DNA of 64,000 nt from Ignavibacteriaceae bacterium (GTDB lineage Bacteria; Bacteroidota; Ignavibacteria; Ignavibacteriales; Ignavibacteriaceae), in assembly GCA_013388545.1 (NCBI GenBank), contig JACAFB010000001.1, positions 62,001 through 126,000 on the forward strand, given 5' to 3'. Both the position numbers and the translations under genes were made by a program. Shown here in pieces: positions 1 through 8,236 of the stretch. Position 1 is the first letter of the stretch. Each line of letters begins with the position of its first letter. The notes below the pieces were generated by a model, which was given only the letters and a program-made list of their open reading frames with translations, made no database searches and was not told the origin of the DNA.

Positions 1-897
1 TCTTTCGATATAAGTATTAGTCACAAAGGTAATTTGAACAGAAGCATCGTTTATTTTTATAAAACGGTTTTGATTGTCAACCATTTCAACTTTATGTTTT
101 TCAAGTGCAGATGTTATTTCATTAAGACTTTTTTGGTTGTCGTTCCTGTAAGCCCAGTTATCGTGATCTCCCACACAGGAATAAACACCAAAGACAGATT
201 TAATTTTCCCGATATAGTTTGCCGCAGTTTGAATATAGTAGGGTGTTGAAGTTATTACATCACCTGCAATCAATACGATATCGGGTTGTGTTTCATTAAC
301 TTTGTTAATAAATCTATCCAGCCGAGAACTATTTGTGTATCTGTCTGCCTGTATATCAGAAACAAATGTAATTCTGAAGTTATTCAGTTCTGCGGGTAAA
401 TCTTTCTTTTTATACTCAACCAATCTTACGGATACTGAATGATAATCATAAATTATTCTTACAGGAACGTAGAGAATAAAAAAAGCAATTATTGCCAGCA
501 CAACTTTTGACTGCAACAATAAGATTCTTTCCTTTTGAGAGGGAATTAATAATCCGGATAAAATCCTGAAAAAATCCACAAGCAGAAACAGAACACAGCA
601 TTGAATAGAAAGAATAAACACACCCCAGAACGGAAATAGAATTATGTAATCGAACAAGGTATCCTGAGGCACCAGTGTGCTTGTTCCGGTTATTGCTGAA
701 TATGACCAGGCAAGAATAAGAAAGAGCGGGTAGGTATTTATTATGATTAAATAAATGTCGCGGATTATTTTAATTTTCTTCTCGCTTAGCCGGGGAAATA
801 CTCTCCTTAAAGCTCTTAATACTTTGCGAAGGAAATAAAACTCGGTGAGAGCAAGCAAGGCTGTCCCCAAAAGGACACGAATAAAAACAAACCACAT
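1..897 (-). CDS. Membrane-anchored metallophosphoesterase, 3' end cut by window edge
   Basis: The frame is open from an ATG at 897 to the left edge, so the C-terminus is missing. The first 150 or so residues carry about four hydrophobic helices with intervening basic stretches. A calcineurin-like phosphoesterase domain follows, starting near residue 176. Recognisable motifs are VSDIQAD (D181), IAGDV (D213) and VGDHDNW (D244, H245). Membrane-anchored phosphoesterases of the YaeI/YkuE kind share this plan and often act on lipid-linked phosphates; the substrate here is unknown. Three motif positions are unusual: DxQ instead of DxH, GDVIT instead of GDxxD, and GDHD instead of GNHD/E. The remaining motif (GHxH) lies outside the window, so activity cannot be judged. 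Confidence 0.75.
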   Translation of the reverse strand, partial: MWFVFIRVLLGTALLALTEFYFLRKVLRALRRVFPRLSEKKIKIIRDIYLIIINTYPLFLILAWSYSAITGTSTLVPQDTLFDYIILFPFWGVFILSIQCCVLFLLVDFFRILSGLLIPSQKERILLLQSKVVLAIIAFFILYVPVRIIYDYHSVSVRLVEYKKKDLPAELNNFRITFVSDIQADRYTNSSRLDRFINKVNETQPDIVLIAGDVITSTPYYIQTAANYIGKIKSVFGVYSCVGDHDNWAYRNDNQKSLNEITSALEKHKVEMVDNQNRFIKINDASVQITFVTNTYIER

Positions 898-937
898 TTC
901 AGACCAACAGATAATTAAAGATTAAAACAATAATAAT

Positions 938-1678
938 CTATTTTAGTTTGAATTTCTCTACTAGAATTTTCATCTTTTCATAATGACTTCCTTTCCAAAA
1001 AACCTTACTGCAATTGATGCATTGATAAAATTCGCTGTGATATTCAAAAACCTTTAAGGGTACTTTGTTTTCAATTAATAACCTGGAGACAGGAAGGAGT
1101 TCATTATTACATTCGATGCAGCGGCTAAATGGTTTGAAAGAACCCGAAAGATCAAACCTTTCAACAACTTCATTAATCTGTGTTAGTGGAGTTGTGCTTC
1201 TGACATAATAAGCGTGGTTAACTTCTGATCGTTTTAATAGTCCTCTGTTCCTGGTTAGTATTGTTCGCATTTCTTCCTGAGATATTTTTATCAATTCGGT
1301 TTCAAGAATATTTTTCCTGTAATAAGAATCAATCCCGGCAAATCTCAGATATTTTGCAAGTTTTCCAAGATTTCCGTCTATAATAAATTTTTTATTGCGC
1401 AATGGAGTTTCGCGTAAATGTTGAGCCCCGGAGATATCAAATGATTCGAACACCGGATAAACGCTGATATCATCGTTGTTGTTTATAACGTAATTGAAAG
1501 AAACTGATATGCCGTTCACCAGGATTAAGTCTACTTCAGAATGCGGAACTCCAAGAGACTCAATCAAGTCTTTAACTGAAGTTCTGTGCTGACAATAATG
1601 CTCGAACCTGATTTTCTTTTTATTGGCAGGGAGAAAATCATTTAGTTCTTCATAAAACCTTATATTAACCTTGTACAT
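938..1678 (-). CDS. Mut7-C ubiquitin/RNase domain protein
   Basis: This 246-residue protein has the two-domain plan of the Mut7-C family. Residues 1-80 form a ubiquitin-like beta-grasp region (Mut7-C_ub). From about residue 97 comes a PIN-fold RNase-like region with the signature FIIDGNLGKLAKYLRFAG. A C-terminal zinc ribbon is built from C187/C190 and C220/C223. The family is predicted to cleave RNA and is often mislabelled PilT-like. The usual third acidic residue of the PIN active site, normally in a TRD motif, reads TRN here (ILTRNRGLL), so catalysis may be weakened. It stands alone, 40 bp from the phosphoesterase gene. Confidence 0.8.
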   Translation of the reverse strand: MYKVNIRFYEELNDFLPANKKKIRFEHYCQHRTSVKDLIESLGVPHSEVDLILVNGISVSFNYVINNNDDISVYPVFESFDISGAQHLRETPLRNKKFIIDGNLGKLAKYLRFAGIDSYYRKNILETELIKISQEEMRTILTRNRGLLKRSEVNHAYYVRSTTPLTQINEVVERFDLSGSFKPFSRCIECNNELLPVSRLLIENKVPLKVFEYHSEFYQCINCSKVFWKGSHYEKMKILVEKFKLK

Positions 1679-1799
1679 TCAAAAACCGGCAAATATCCGG
1701 CTTTAAAATAGCAATCATTACTTTTAGTGCGGACATCAATTACTTTTTTTGATTAAATTTATGAAAAGAAGAAAGTGATTTAATTTTGAAAGCATCAAA

Positions 1800-2795
1800 A
1801 TGAAAGCTGGTTACTTTCAAAAATATTTTTATTTTGCTTTACCGGCAGTTTTATTAAGCACTCAAATATTTCTTTCATGCAATGCACCTCATAATAATCC
1901 TTTTGATGCAGAAAATCCCAACAGCCAATTAGCTTCAATCGAAGGTACAGTTCTAAGAATCGGCTTCCCCAACGAGCCTCTTGCCGGAATCCGGATTACT
2001 TGGTTGAATGATAACAGAGTGGTCACATCCGGCTCAAGCGGAGAATTTGCTATCAAAAACATAAAAATAAAAGATGGCTGGCTTGTCTTTGAAAACAACA
2101 ATTTTTCAAGAGATTCGGTTTTCATCAACTGGAATGGGGAGAAAAAAGTTACAGTCAGGAGATTCTTGAATTCTATCCCTGTTCTTGACAGCCTTCAGTT
2201 GTATACAATAGTTCAGAACCGGTTTCAGATAAATCAAACTTATGAATTTTTTGTTGCCGCAATGGTGAAAGATGCTGATGGTGACAGCGATGTTGATTCG
2301 GTTTTTATTCAAAATATCGAGGCTGGAATAAACAGCACTTTGGTCTATAACCTTGCATCCGGTTTTTACGAAAAGAAATTCTCTTTGGCCGACTTAAAAC
2401 TTCAATCTATTGATGATCTGATCGGGAAAATTTTTCAAATCGTAGTAAAAGACCTCGAGAGCAGAAAATTCGTAATTGGGAATGCAAGCGTTACAAGAGT
2501 AATTAAAGAAGAGATTCTAATACTTTCTCCGGCGAATAATGAAATCACAGGTCAGCCAATTAATTTCAGGTGGAAGCGTTTTACCCCCGGATTCGATTTT
2601 CAGTTTATGATTGAGATATATACAAATCAGACTCCCGCTGAGCTTATCTGGCGCAAACCGGGCATTGATCCTTCCGAAATTTCATTTACAGCAGACTCTA
2701 CTCTTCAAACGGGTGAATACTTCTGGGTAATCTGGTGTATTGATAATTTTCTCAACCGGAGCAGATCCAAACCAGCAACTTTCAGAATAAATTGA
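1800..2795 (+). CDS. Predicted lipoprotein with carboxypeptidase-regulatory-like domain
   Basis: The 331-residue product starts with a signal peptide ending in a lipobox-like STQIFLSC, followed by NAPHNNPFDAENP, so it is probably lipidated and exported. Residues 45-110 resemble a carboxypeptidase-regulatory/Ig-like beta fold (SIEGTVLRIGFPNEPLAGI). The C-terminal third resembles a fibronectin-type or Ig domain (LSPANNEITGQPINFRW). No catalytic motif is visible. Its stop overlaps a possible TTG start of the downstream sigma-54 activator gene, so the two are probably co-transcribed with the kinase gene that follows. The function is unknown. Confidence 0.6.
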   Translation: MKAGYFQKYFYFALPAVLLSTQIFLSCNAPHNNPFDAENPNSQLASIEGTVLRIGFPNEPLAGIRITWLNDNRVVTSGSSGEFAIKNIKIKDGWLVFENNNFSRDSVFINWNGEKKVTVRRFLNSIPVLDSLQLYTIVQNRFQINQTYEFFVAAMVKDADGDSDVDSVFIQNIEAGINSTLVYNLASGFYEKKFSLADLKLQSIDDLIGKIFQIVVKDLESRKFVIGNASVTRVIKEEILILSPANNEITGQPINFRWKRFTPGFDFQFMIEIYTNQTPAELIWRKPGIDPSEISFTADSTLQTGEYFWVIWCIDNFLNRSRSKPATFRIN

Positions 2796-2809
2796 AACCC
2801 GGAAAACTT

Positions 2810-4303
2810 ATGGGAAAAATTTTCAAATATGATATAAGAGAAATAAAAAAACTAAGCCAGGAACAGTTTGAAACCCTTCTAAAAATCAGTGAGCTATTAA
2901 ATTCATCAACGTACAAAGAATCGTTGATTGAGAATGTGCTTGATGTGATTATAAATGTTGTTGAAGCCGAAAGGGGATTGTTTGCAATTTATGAAAGCGA
3001 AAGTGCAAATTTCAAAATTGTGTCTGCAAGAAACATAAACAAAGAGACCATTACAGATCTGTCCGAATTTTCTTCGGGTGTGCTTCAGGAAGTTGTCAAA
3101 AAGAAAAAACCTGTTATATATCACGATGCCCAAAGCGATCCTGATATTTCGCAGTTTGAAAGTGTTCAGATAAAAAATATAAAGTCAGTTATCGGTATGC
3201 CGATTATAAGGAATAAGATTATTTGGGGAGTTATTCTCGCCGACAGCACAACCAGCAGGCGCGAATTTTCTGAAAGCAATATTCTTTTCTTTAATTTCTT
3301 TTCAAACCTTGTATCACTTGCGCTCGACAGAATTTTTGATCTCGAAATATTAAGAGATGAAAAAGAATTACTGATCAATCGTCTGAATTTGTCCAGGCAG
3401 CAGACTGAATTAATTGGCGAAAGTGTTGCGATGAAAGAATTAATTTCTCTGCTGAGAAAAGTTGCTCGCACCGATGCAACAGTTTTAATTCTGGGTGAAA
3501 GCGGAACCGGGAAAGATCTCACTGCACGCGCTATTCATAATTTGAGCGACAGGAGAGACAAACCTTTTGTTGCACAGTTTTGTGGTTCTATTCCTGAAAA
3601 TCTTCTTGAGAGCGAATTATTCGGTTACAAAAAAGGTGCTTTCACTGGAGCAGACTCGGATAAAAAGGGATTAATTGAGGCTGCTGATCAGGGAACCTTC
3701 TTTCTTGATGAAATATCTGAAATATCCAATTCGGTTCAGGCAAAACTTTTAAGAGTAATTGAAAACCGTGAGATAACAAGGCTTGGCGATACGGAAGTAA
3801 GAAAAGTAAATGTGAGATTAATTGCAGCAACTAACCGTGATTTGAAAGAACTTGTTAAGCAGGGAAAATTCAGGGAAGATCTTTATTACAGACTAAACGT
3901 TTTCCCCGTAAAAATTCCTCCGCTTAGAGAAAGAAAAGAAGACATTCCGCTGCTGGTAAATTATTTTCTAACAAAACTTGGGAATGAAAATTACGAAATC
4001 GATCCTGATGCTATAGAATTCCTTAAAAACTATTTCTGGCCCGGGAATGTCAGACAGCTTTTAAATGTTCTTCAGCGAGCTATCATACTTTCTGATTCGA
4101 ACATAATTAAAAAGCGGGATCTGATTTTTGAAGATGAAAAAGACCTTTGGAAATTTTCAGGAACACTTAAAGAATTTGAAAAGCATTTACTGGTGAGCAG
4201 GCTGAAAGAATTTAAAGGAAACCGTTCGCTTACAGCAGAATCGCTTGGTGTGTCGGTCAGATGGATTCAGTTGAAAGTACAGGAATTCGGAATTGAAATT
4301 TAA
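2810..4303 (+). CDS. GAF-domain sigma-54-dependent transcriptional activator
   Basis: This is an enhancer-binding protein of the NtrC/NifA class. An N-terminal GAF sensor (about residues 20-165) replaces a receiver domain. The AAA+ domain follows, with Walker A GESGTGKD, the sigma-54 contact loop GAFTGA, Walker B-type TFFLDEISEI and arginine-finger region YYRLNVFPV. A Fis-type helix-turn-helix sits at the C-terminus (NRSLTAESLGVSVRWIQLK). It should couple ATP hydrolysis to open-complex formation by sigma-54 RNA polymerase. The ATG at 2810 was chosen; a TTG at 2792, overlapping the previous stop as TTGA, would add six residues. Neither start has a strong ribosome-binding site. The PEGA-kinase gene follows 12 bp downstream, suggesting a shared signalling pathway. 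The ligand of the GAF domain is unknown. Confidence 0.88.
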   Translation: MGKIFKYDIREIKKLSQEQFETLLKISELLNSSTYKESLIENVLDVIINVVEAERGLFAIYESESANFKIVSARNINKETITDLSEFSSGVLQEVVKKKKPVIYHDAQSDPDISQFESVQIKNIKSVIGMPIIRNKIIWGVILADSTTSRREFSESNILFFNFFSNLVSLALDRIFDLEILRDEKELLINRLNLSRQQTELIGESVAMKELISLLRKVARTDATVLILGESGTGKDLTARAIHNLSDRRDKPFVAQFCGSIPENLLESELFGYKKGAFTGADSDKKGLIEAADQGTFFLDEISEISNSVQAKLLRVIENREITRLGDTEVRKVNVRLIAATNRDLKELVKQGKFREDLYYRLNVFPVKIPPLRERKEDIPLLVNYFLTKLGNENYEIDPDAIEFLKNYFWPGNVRQLLNVLQRAIILSDSNIIKKRDLIFEDEKDLWKFSGTLKEFEKHLLVSRLKEFKGNRSLTAESLGVSVRWIQLKVQEFGIEI

Positions 4304-4315
4304 TCTCGATATAAA

Positions 4316-5872
4316 ATGCCGGAAATTATTTTCGATAAATTTGAAATAATTGAGTGTCTCAAAAAAGATGAACACTCAGCAGTTTACCTGGCAAATCATG
4401 TTTTCCTTTCAAAAAAAATAATTCTGAAATCACTTAACACCGAAACAATACCTCAAAAAGAAAGTGCCGGGAGATTTAAACGCGAAGCTAAAATTCTTGC
4501 AAAGCTTGATCACCTGAACATAATTAAAGTGCTCGATTTCGGGACCTGGAATGAATTCTTCTATATTTCTTTTGAGTATTTTGAAAGCAGAAATTTAAGA
4601 GAAGTGCTCAGGGAGAACCGACTCTCATTAGAACAGAAAAAAAATCTGATCTCACAACTGCTGGCAGGACTTGATTATGCTCATTCAAATAATGTAATTC
4701 ACCGGGATCTGAAGCCTGAAAACATTTTGATTGATAAAAATTACAATCTTAAAATAGGTGACTTTGGATTAGCGCTTACCTCAGATGATGTATTCTCAAC
4801 CAGCCAGAATTCAGTTTTAGGTACTCCGGCTTACATGTCCCCGGAACAAATCTCTGGCGAGAAACTTACAAACAGAAGTGATTTGTTTTCAGCAGGGCTG
4901 ATTATTTATGAAATTCTGTTGAATAAAAATCCACTTGCCGGCCGCAGTATCAATGAAAGTATTAATAATATTTTGCGCTTTGATGAAAACGACATTTTTA
5001 GCTCAATTTCTGATTTGCCGGGAAATCTAAATCAACTCCTCAGGGGATTGTTAAGAAAAAATCCTGAAGAAAGAATTCAAACTGCAGATAAAGCCTTGAG
5101 ATTTCTCGGACAGGCAGTTGGGGAATTCTCTGGCACGAAGAGTAAAAATTATTTTTATTGGATAGCCGCCGCAGTTTTTGTGGTAATTATTGTTTCATTC
5201 TTTTTTATCAATAATTTTTATCAGAAAAGTAAAAGTAAATTCAATCAGTCAAATGGTAAATCAACTTCTTCAATCGCACCCGAAAAGAATCCGGATGCTG
5301 AAGTAATCAGTAAGCAGAACGATAAGCCTGAAGACATTTCCAAACGGGAGAGCAAAATCCCTGATGCATTCGTCAGGCAAAACATTACGAGCAGCGAACC
5401 GGAAAAAAATCCGGATCAAATCTTAAAAGAAGGAATTGAAATCGGCTACGGATTTGTTTCAGTTGAATGTTATCCATGGGCTGAAATCTTTATTGATTCA
5501 GAAAAAGTTGAAACAACGCCGCTTTCACAATCCATAAAACTAAAAACCGGCGAATATGAAATTAAGCTTGTTAATCCATCTTATCCCGAATATAAAAAGC
5601 AAATTAAGGTTGTCAGTAACCAAACAGTTGAAATCAATGTCAACTTAGAGTTGATGATGGGATTTTTAATTTGTGAAGTTTATCCGTGGGGTGAAATATT
5701 TATAAATGACAGACAATTTTCGGTAACCCCTCTACAAAATCCGATCAAACTGATACCCGGCAAATACAAACTTGAAATAAAAAATCCTTCTTTTGAATCT
5801 AAAAAGCAAGAAATAAATATTATCAAAGGCGATACACTAGTTTTCAGGTATAATTTTTATAACGGTAAATAA
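4316..5872 (+). CDS. Transmembrane Ser/Thr protein kinase with two PEGA domains
   Basis: Residues 8-265 form a Hanks-type kinase domain with catalytic loop IHRDLKPEN, metal site GDFG, and the GTPAYMSPEQ activation/P+1 segment. Lys38 in IILKSL is the likely ATP-anchoring lysine. A transmembrane helix (YWIAAAVFVVIIVSFFFI) lies near residues 281-300. A polar linker and two tandem PEGA repeats follow (VECYPWAEIFID and CEVYPWGEIFIN, about 382-447 and 449-515), which should lie outside the membrane. The glycine-rich loop is atypical: the segment ECLKKDEHSAVYLA has no glycine where LGxGxxG is expected. All other catalytic motifs are intact. The gene sits directly after the GAF-sigma-54 activator, so kinase and activator may work together. 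Confidence 0.88.
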   Translation: MPEIIFDKFEIIECLKKDEHSAVYLANHVFLSKKIILKSLNTETIPQKESAGRFKREAKILAKLDHLNIIKVLDFGTWNEFFYISFEYFESRNLREVLRENRLSLEQKKNLISQLLAGLDYAHSNNVIHRDLKPENILIDKNYNLKIGDFGLALTSDDVFSTSQNSVLGTPAYMSPEQISGEKLTNRSDLFSAGLIIYEILLNKNPLAGRSINESINNILRFDENDIFSSISDLPGNLNQLLRGLLRKNPEERIQTADKALRFLGQAVGEFSGTKSKNYFYWIAAAVFVVIIVSFFFINNFYQKSKSKFNQSNGKSTSSIAPEKNPDAEVISKQNDKPEDISKRESKIPDAFVRQNITSSEPEKNPDQILKEGIEIGYGFVSVECYPWAEIFIDSEKVETTPLSQSIKLKTGEYEIKLVNPSYPEYKKQIKVVSNQTVEINVNLELMMGFLICEVYPWGEIFINDRQFSVTPLQNPIKLIPGKYKLEIKNPSFESKKQEINIIKGDTLVFRYNFYNGK

Positions 5873-5939
5873 GTCATTACATTTTTTTTGGTCTGATTGT
5901 TGCAAAGGTCAATGCCAGTTAAAAAAATGGAGTAGTGAT

Positions 5940-7184
5940 ATGAAAAAGACATTAGTAATATTTGTTTTGTTTAATGCGCTCCTGATAGGGCAAACCAGTG
6001 AATTTGAAGTTTTTGGTGAAATGCCGCTGCCGGTTGCCGGAGGGCAGGCTTATGTTGATATGGGAAATATTTATGTTTTAGGCGGTTATTCCGATTCAAC
6101 CCAAAGTAATGTAAACTGGATTCAGAAATACAGCACTTTTTTGCAAATATGGAAACTGAATGTTTTTATGCAGCATAGCCGTAGTGGGTTCGTTGCTGAT
6201 CGATACGAAAATTCAGTTGTTTACTGGGGAGGAATTGATGATACAGGTTTCACAGCATCCTCAATCGAAAAGTGGGTTTTGCAGGATCCGCCTCAGGTTA
6301 TCGGAAATAATGAGCATTTCAAAAGGATAAACTCATCCGGAATTATTCATAACGGATACTTTTATATTATTGGCGGAAATTCTTATATGGGCTTTGCCGG
6401 TCATCAATCATATATTGTTGAGTATAGAATTTCTGATGGGACAGTCACATATTCGGATAATTATGTTTACTCGACCGGAGATTTACCCGAGCAGCAAATG
6501 TGTGCCAGGCTTGGTGATGTTATTTATATTTTCGGCGGAATAGTAAATGGTGTGTCGCAGAAAATTTATGCTTTCAATACACTCGATCACAATATACAGG
6601 AATTAAACACTCAACTAATGATTCCGAGAGCCGGCGGGGTCGCAATTGCTGATCAGGTCAATAACCAGATATATATTATCGGCGGATACAACGAAACTTC
6701 TGCAGCTTTAAATACATCCGAAATCTTTAAGTTTGAAAGCGGAAGTTATTCAATAAATACGGGGCCGGGATTTCTTAAGGCCCGAAGAAATTTTACAGGA
6801 GCTTTGGTTGATAACTACATTTATATTCTTGGCGGTTATGATTCGAACAACGATCTCGTAAATAAAATTGAGAGATATGCAATAACAACTTCATCTGCTG
6901 ATAATTCTGCAGGCTCGTTATTTTCATTTGAATTAAAGCAAAATTTTCCCAATCCATTCAACCCTTCGACTTTAATCAAATGGATTAGTCCATCAGAAGA
7001 GTTAACAAGTTTGATAATTTTTGATGTGCTGGGAAATCAGGTTGCTGCGCTGATAAACGAGGTGATTTCAGCGGGAGAGCACGAGATTGTATTTGATGCA
7101 GCCGGTTTGTCTTCGGGCACATATTTTTATCAGTTGAAAAGTGGAAATTATATTTCAACAAAGAAGATGATTTATCTCAAATAA
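5940..7184 (+). CDS. Kelch-repeat protein with T9SS C-terminal sorting domain
   Basis: This is a secreted 414-residue protein. An N-terminal signal peptide (residues 1-18) is followed by repeated Kelch-type blades with motifs such as IYVLGGY, YIIGGN, IYIFGGI, IYIIGGY and IYILGGY, predicting a beta-propeller. The last 80 or so residues form a type A type IX sorting domain starting at KQNFPNPFNPSTLIKW and ending in TKKMIYLK. Proteins of this kind pass the inner membrane by Sec and the outer membrane by T9SS and stay at or leave the cell surface. The ligand is unknown. The next gene starts 6 bp downstream. Confidence 0.85.
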   Translation: MKKTLVIFVLFNALLIGQTSEFEVFGEMPLPVAGGQAYVDMGNIYVLGGYSDSTQSNVNWIQKYSTFLQIWKLNVFMQHSRSGFVADRYENSVVYWGGIDDTGFTASSIEKWVLQDPPQVIGNNEHFKRINSSGIIHNGYFYIIGGNSYMGFAGHQSYIVEYRISDGTVTYSDNYVYSTGDLPEQQMCARLGDVIYIFGGIVNGVSQKIYAFNTLDHNIQELNTQLMIPRAGGVAIADQVNNQIYIIGGYNETSAALNTSEIFKFESGSYSINTGPGFLKARRNFTGALVDNYIYILGGYDSNNDLVNKIERYAITTSSADNSAGSLFSFELKQNFPNPFNPSTLIKWISPSEELTSLIIFDVLGNQVAALINEVISAGEHEIVFDAAGLSSGTYFYQLKSGNYISTKKMIYLK

Positions 7185-7190
7185 AGGTTA

Positions 7191-7991
7191 ATGATTAAAA
7201 AAATTTTAGTTCTGTCGGTTTTGTTTATTGCTGCCTCTTATTGCCAGAAAGTGGAGATAAGTGAAATAAAAAACAGATTTGAAACTTTTGATTATAAAAA
7301 TGTAATCCAGCTTTCAGAGAGGGCAATTATTGATCAACCGCTTTACAACGAAGATGACTTTATTGAAATTCTGACAATGAAAGCTATAGCTCATTATTCA
7401 TTGGCAGAAGAAGAATCTTCAAAACGCAGTTTTATAGATATTCTAAAATTAAAAAACGACTTCAGACTCGACCCGGTTAAAACATCACCAAAAGTAATTT
7501 CTTTTTTTCAGGGGATTAAAAGCGAATTTTTAAAACAAAAAGATAAGTTGAACAAAAACTCATTTCCCTTTGATAATACCGTTTTGCTTCAGATTGAAAA
7601 AAATATTTTTGTCAATTCATTTGCACGTTCTGTTATTCTTCCGGGCTGGGGTCATCTTTATCTTGAGAAAAATCCTAAGGGCTGGATTCTCTCTTCACTT
7701 TCTGCAGCCGCTTTCGGGACTATGGTCTACTTCATTTTTGATGCAAACTCAAAGGAAAAAAAATATCTGAACGAAACCGACCAAAACCTGATCAAATCAA
7801 AGTACGATGATTATAATTCATCTTTCAAAATCAGAAATGTTTTAATTGCTGCATTTTCGGCATTATGGATTTATTCGCAGGTTGATTTATTATTCTTTTC
7901 TGACGATCTCTTTGCCAGTAAAATAAATGCTGAGATAGTAACCAACTCAAATAAGTCAGAAATCGAACTTTCAGTCAAATTCATTTTTTAA
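7191..7991 (+). CDS. DUF5683-like membrane protein
   Basis: A signal-type hydrophobic N-terminus (residues 1-18) precedes a helical, TPR-like region (about 25-115). The second half contains SVILPGWGHLYLEKNPKGWILSS (written with surrounding helices at about 145-185). This Pro-Gly-Trp-Gly turn plus paired hydrophobic helices is typical of DUF5683-type proteins of Bacteroidota and relatives, whose role is not established. Two or three transmembrane segments are predicted. The close spacing after the Kelch gene suggests co-transcription. The C-terminal 25 residues form a beta strand-like tail (IELSVKFIF), reminiscent of an outer-membrane end, but this is uncertain. Confidence 0.55.
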   Translation: MIKKILVLSVLFIAASYCQKVEISEIKNRFETFDYKNVIQLSERAIIDQPLYNEDDFIEILTMKAIAHYSLAEEESSKRSFIDILKLKNDFRLDPVKTSPKVISFFQGIKSEFLKQKDKLNKNSFPFDNTVLLQIEKNIFVNSFARSVILPGWGHLYLEKNPKGWILSSLSAAAFGTMVYFIFDANSKEKKYLNETDQNLIKSKYDDYNSSFKIRNVLIAAFSALWIYSQVDLLFFSDDLFASKINAEIVTNSNKSEIELSVKFIF

Positions 7992-7999
7992 AGGAACTA

Positions 8000-8032
8000 C
8001 GAAAAATTTTCGCATGTGCGAAAAATTTTCGC
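8000..8032. repeat. 14-bp tandem element forming an inverted repeat
   Basis: The 14-mer cgaaaaattttcgc occurs at 8000-8013 and again at 8019-8032. The two copies together also form a hairpin, attttcgca (8006-8014) with tgcgaaaat (8017-8025). It lies just after the stop of the DUF5683-like gene and 200 bp before the next gene. It could be a factor-independent terminator lacking a clear T-run, or a binding site for a dimeric regulator; the sequence does not decide. The rest of the gap (8033-8236) shows nothing else. Confidence 0.5.
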
Positions 8033-8236
8033 GGTCATTATTGACAACCGGCAAGTGTTTTTCCTGAATATTTATTCGTTTCTCTGCGGAAAACAGATAG
8101 CTCCGTTAGTATTGATGGCTTTTTATTTCAATAAAGAGTTATTTCTTTTCAACGGTTGATTTTTCAATGATTTAATATTCGTGGCATCCTTATTGCCAAG
8201 CCTATGCAACATTAAAAATAACATATAGGTCTTTAG

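Noticed and set aside
34-249. A 71-codon open frame on the plus strand at the left edge
   Set aside because: It lies opposite the truncated metallophosphoesterase, which has clear motifs and continuous frame; the plus-strand frame has no family features or ribosome site.
1781-1788. TAATTTTG as promoter of the lipoprotein gene
   Set aside because: It would start transcription only about six bases before the ATG, and no TTG box is present at the right distance.
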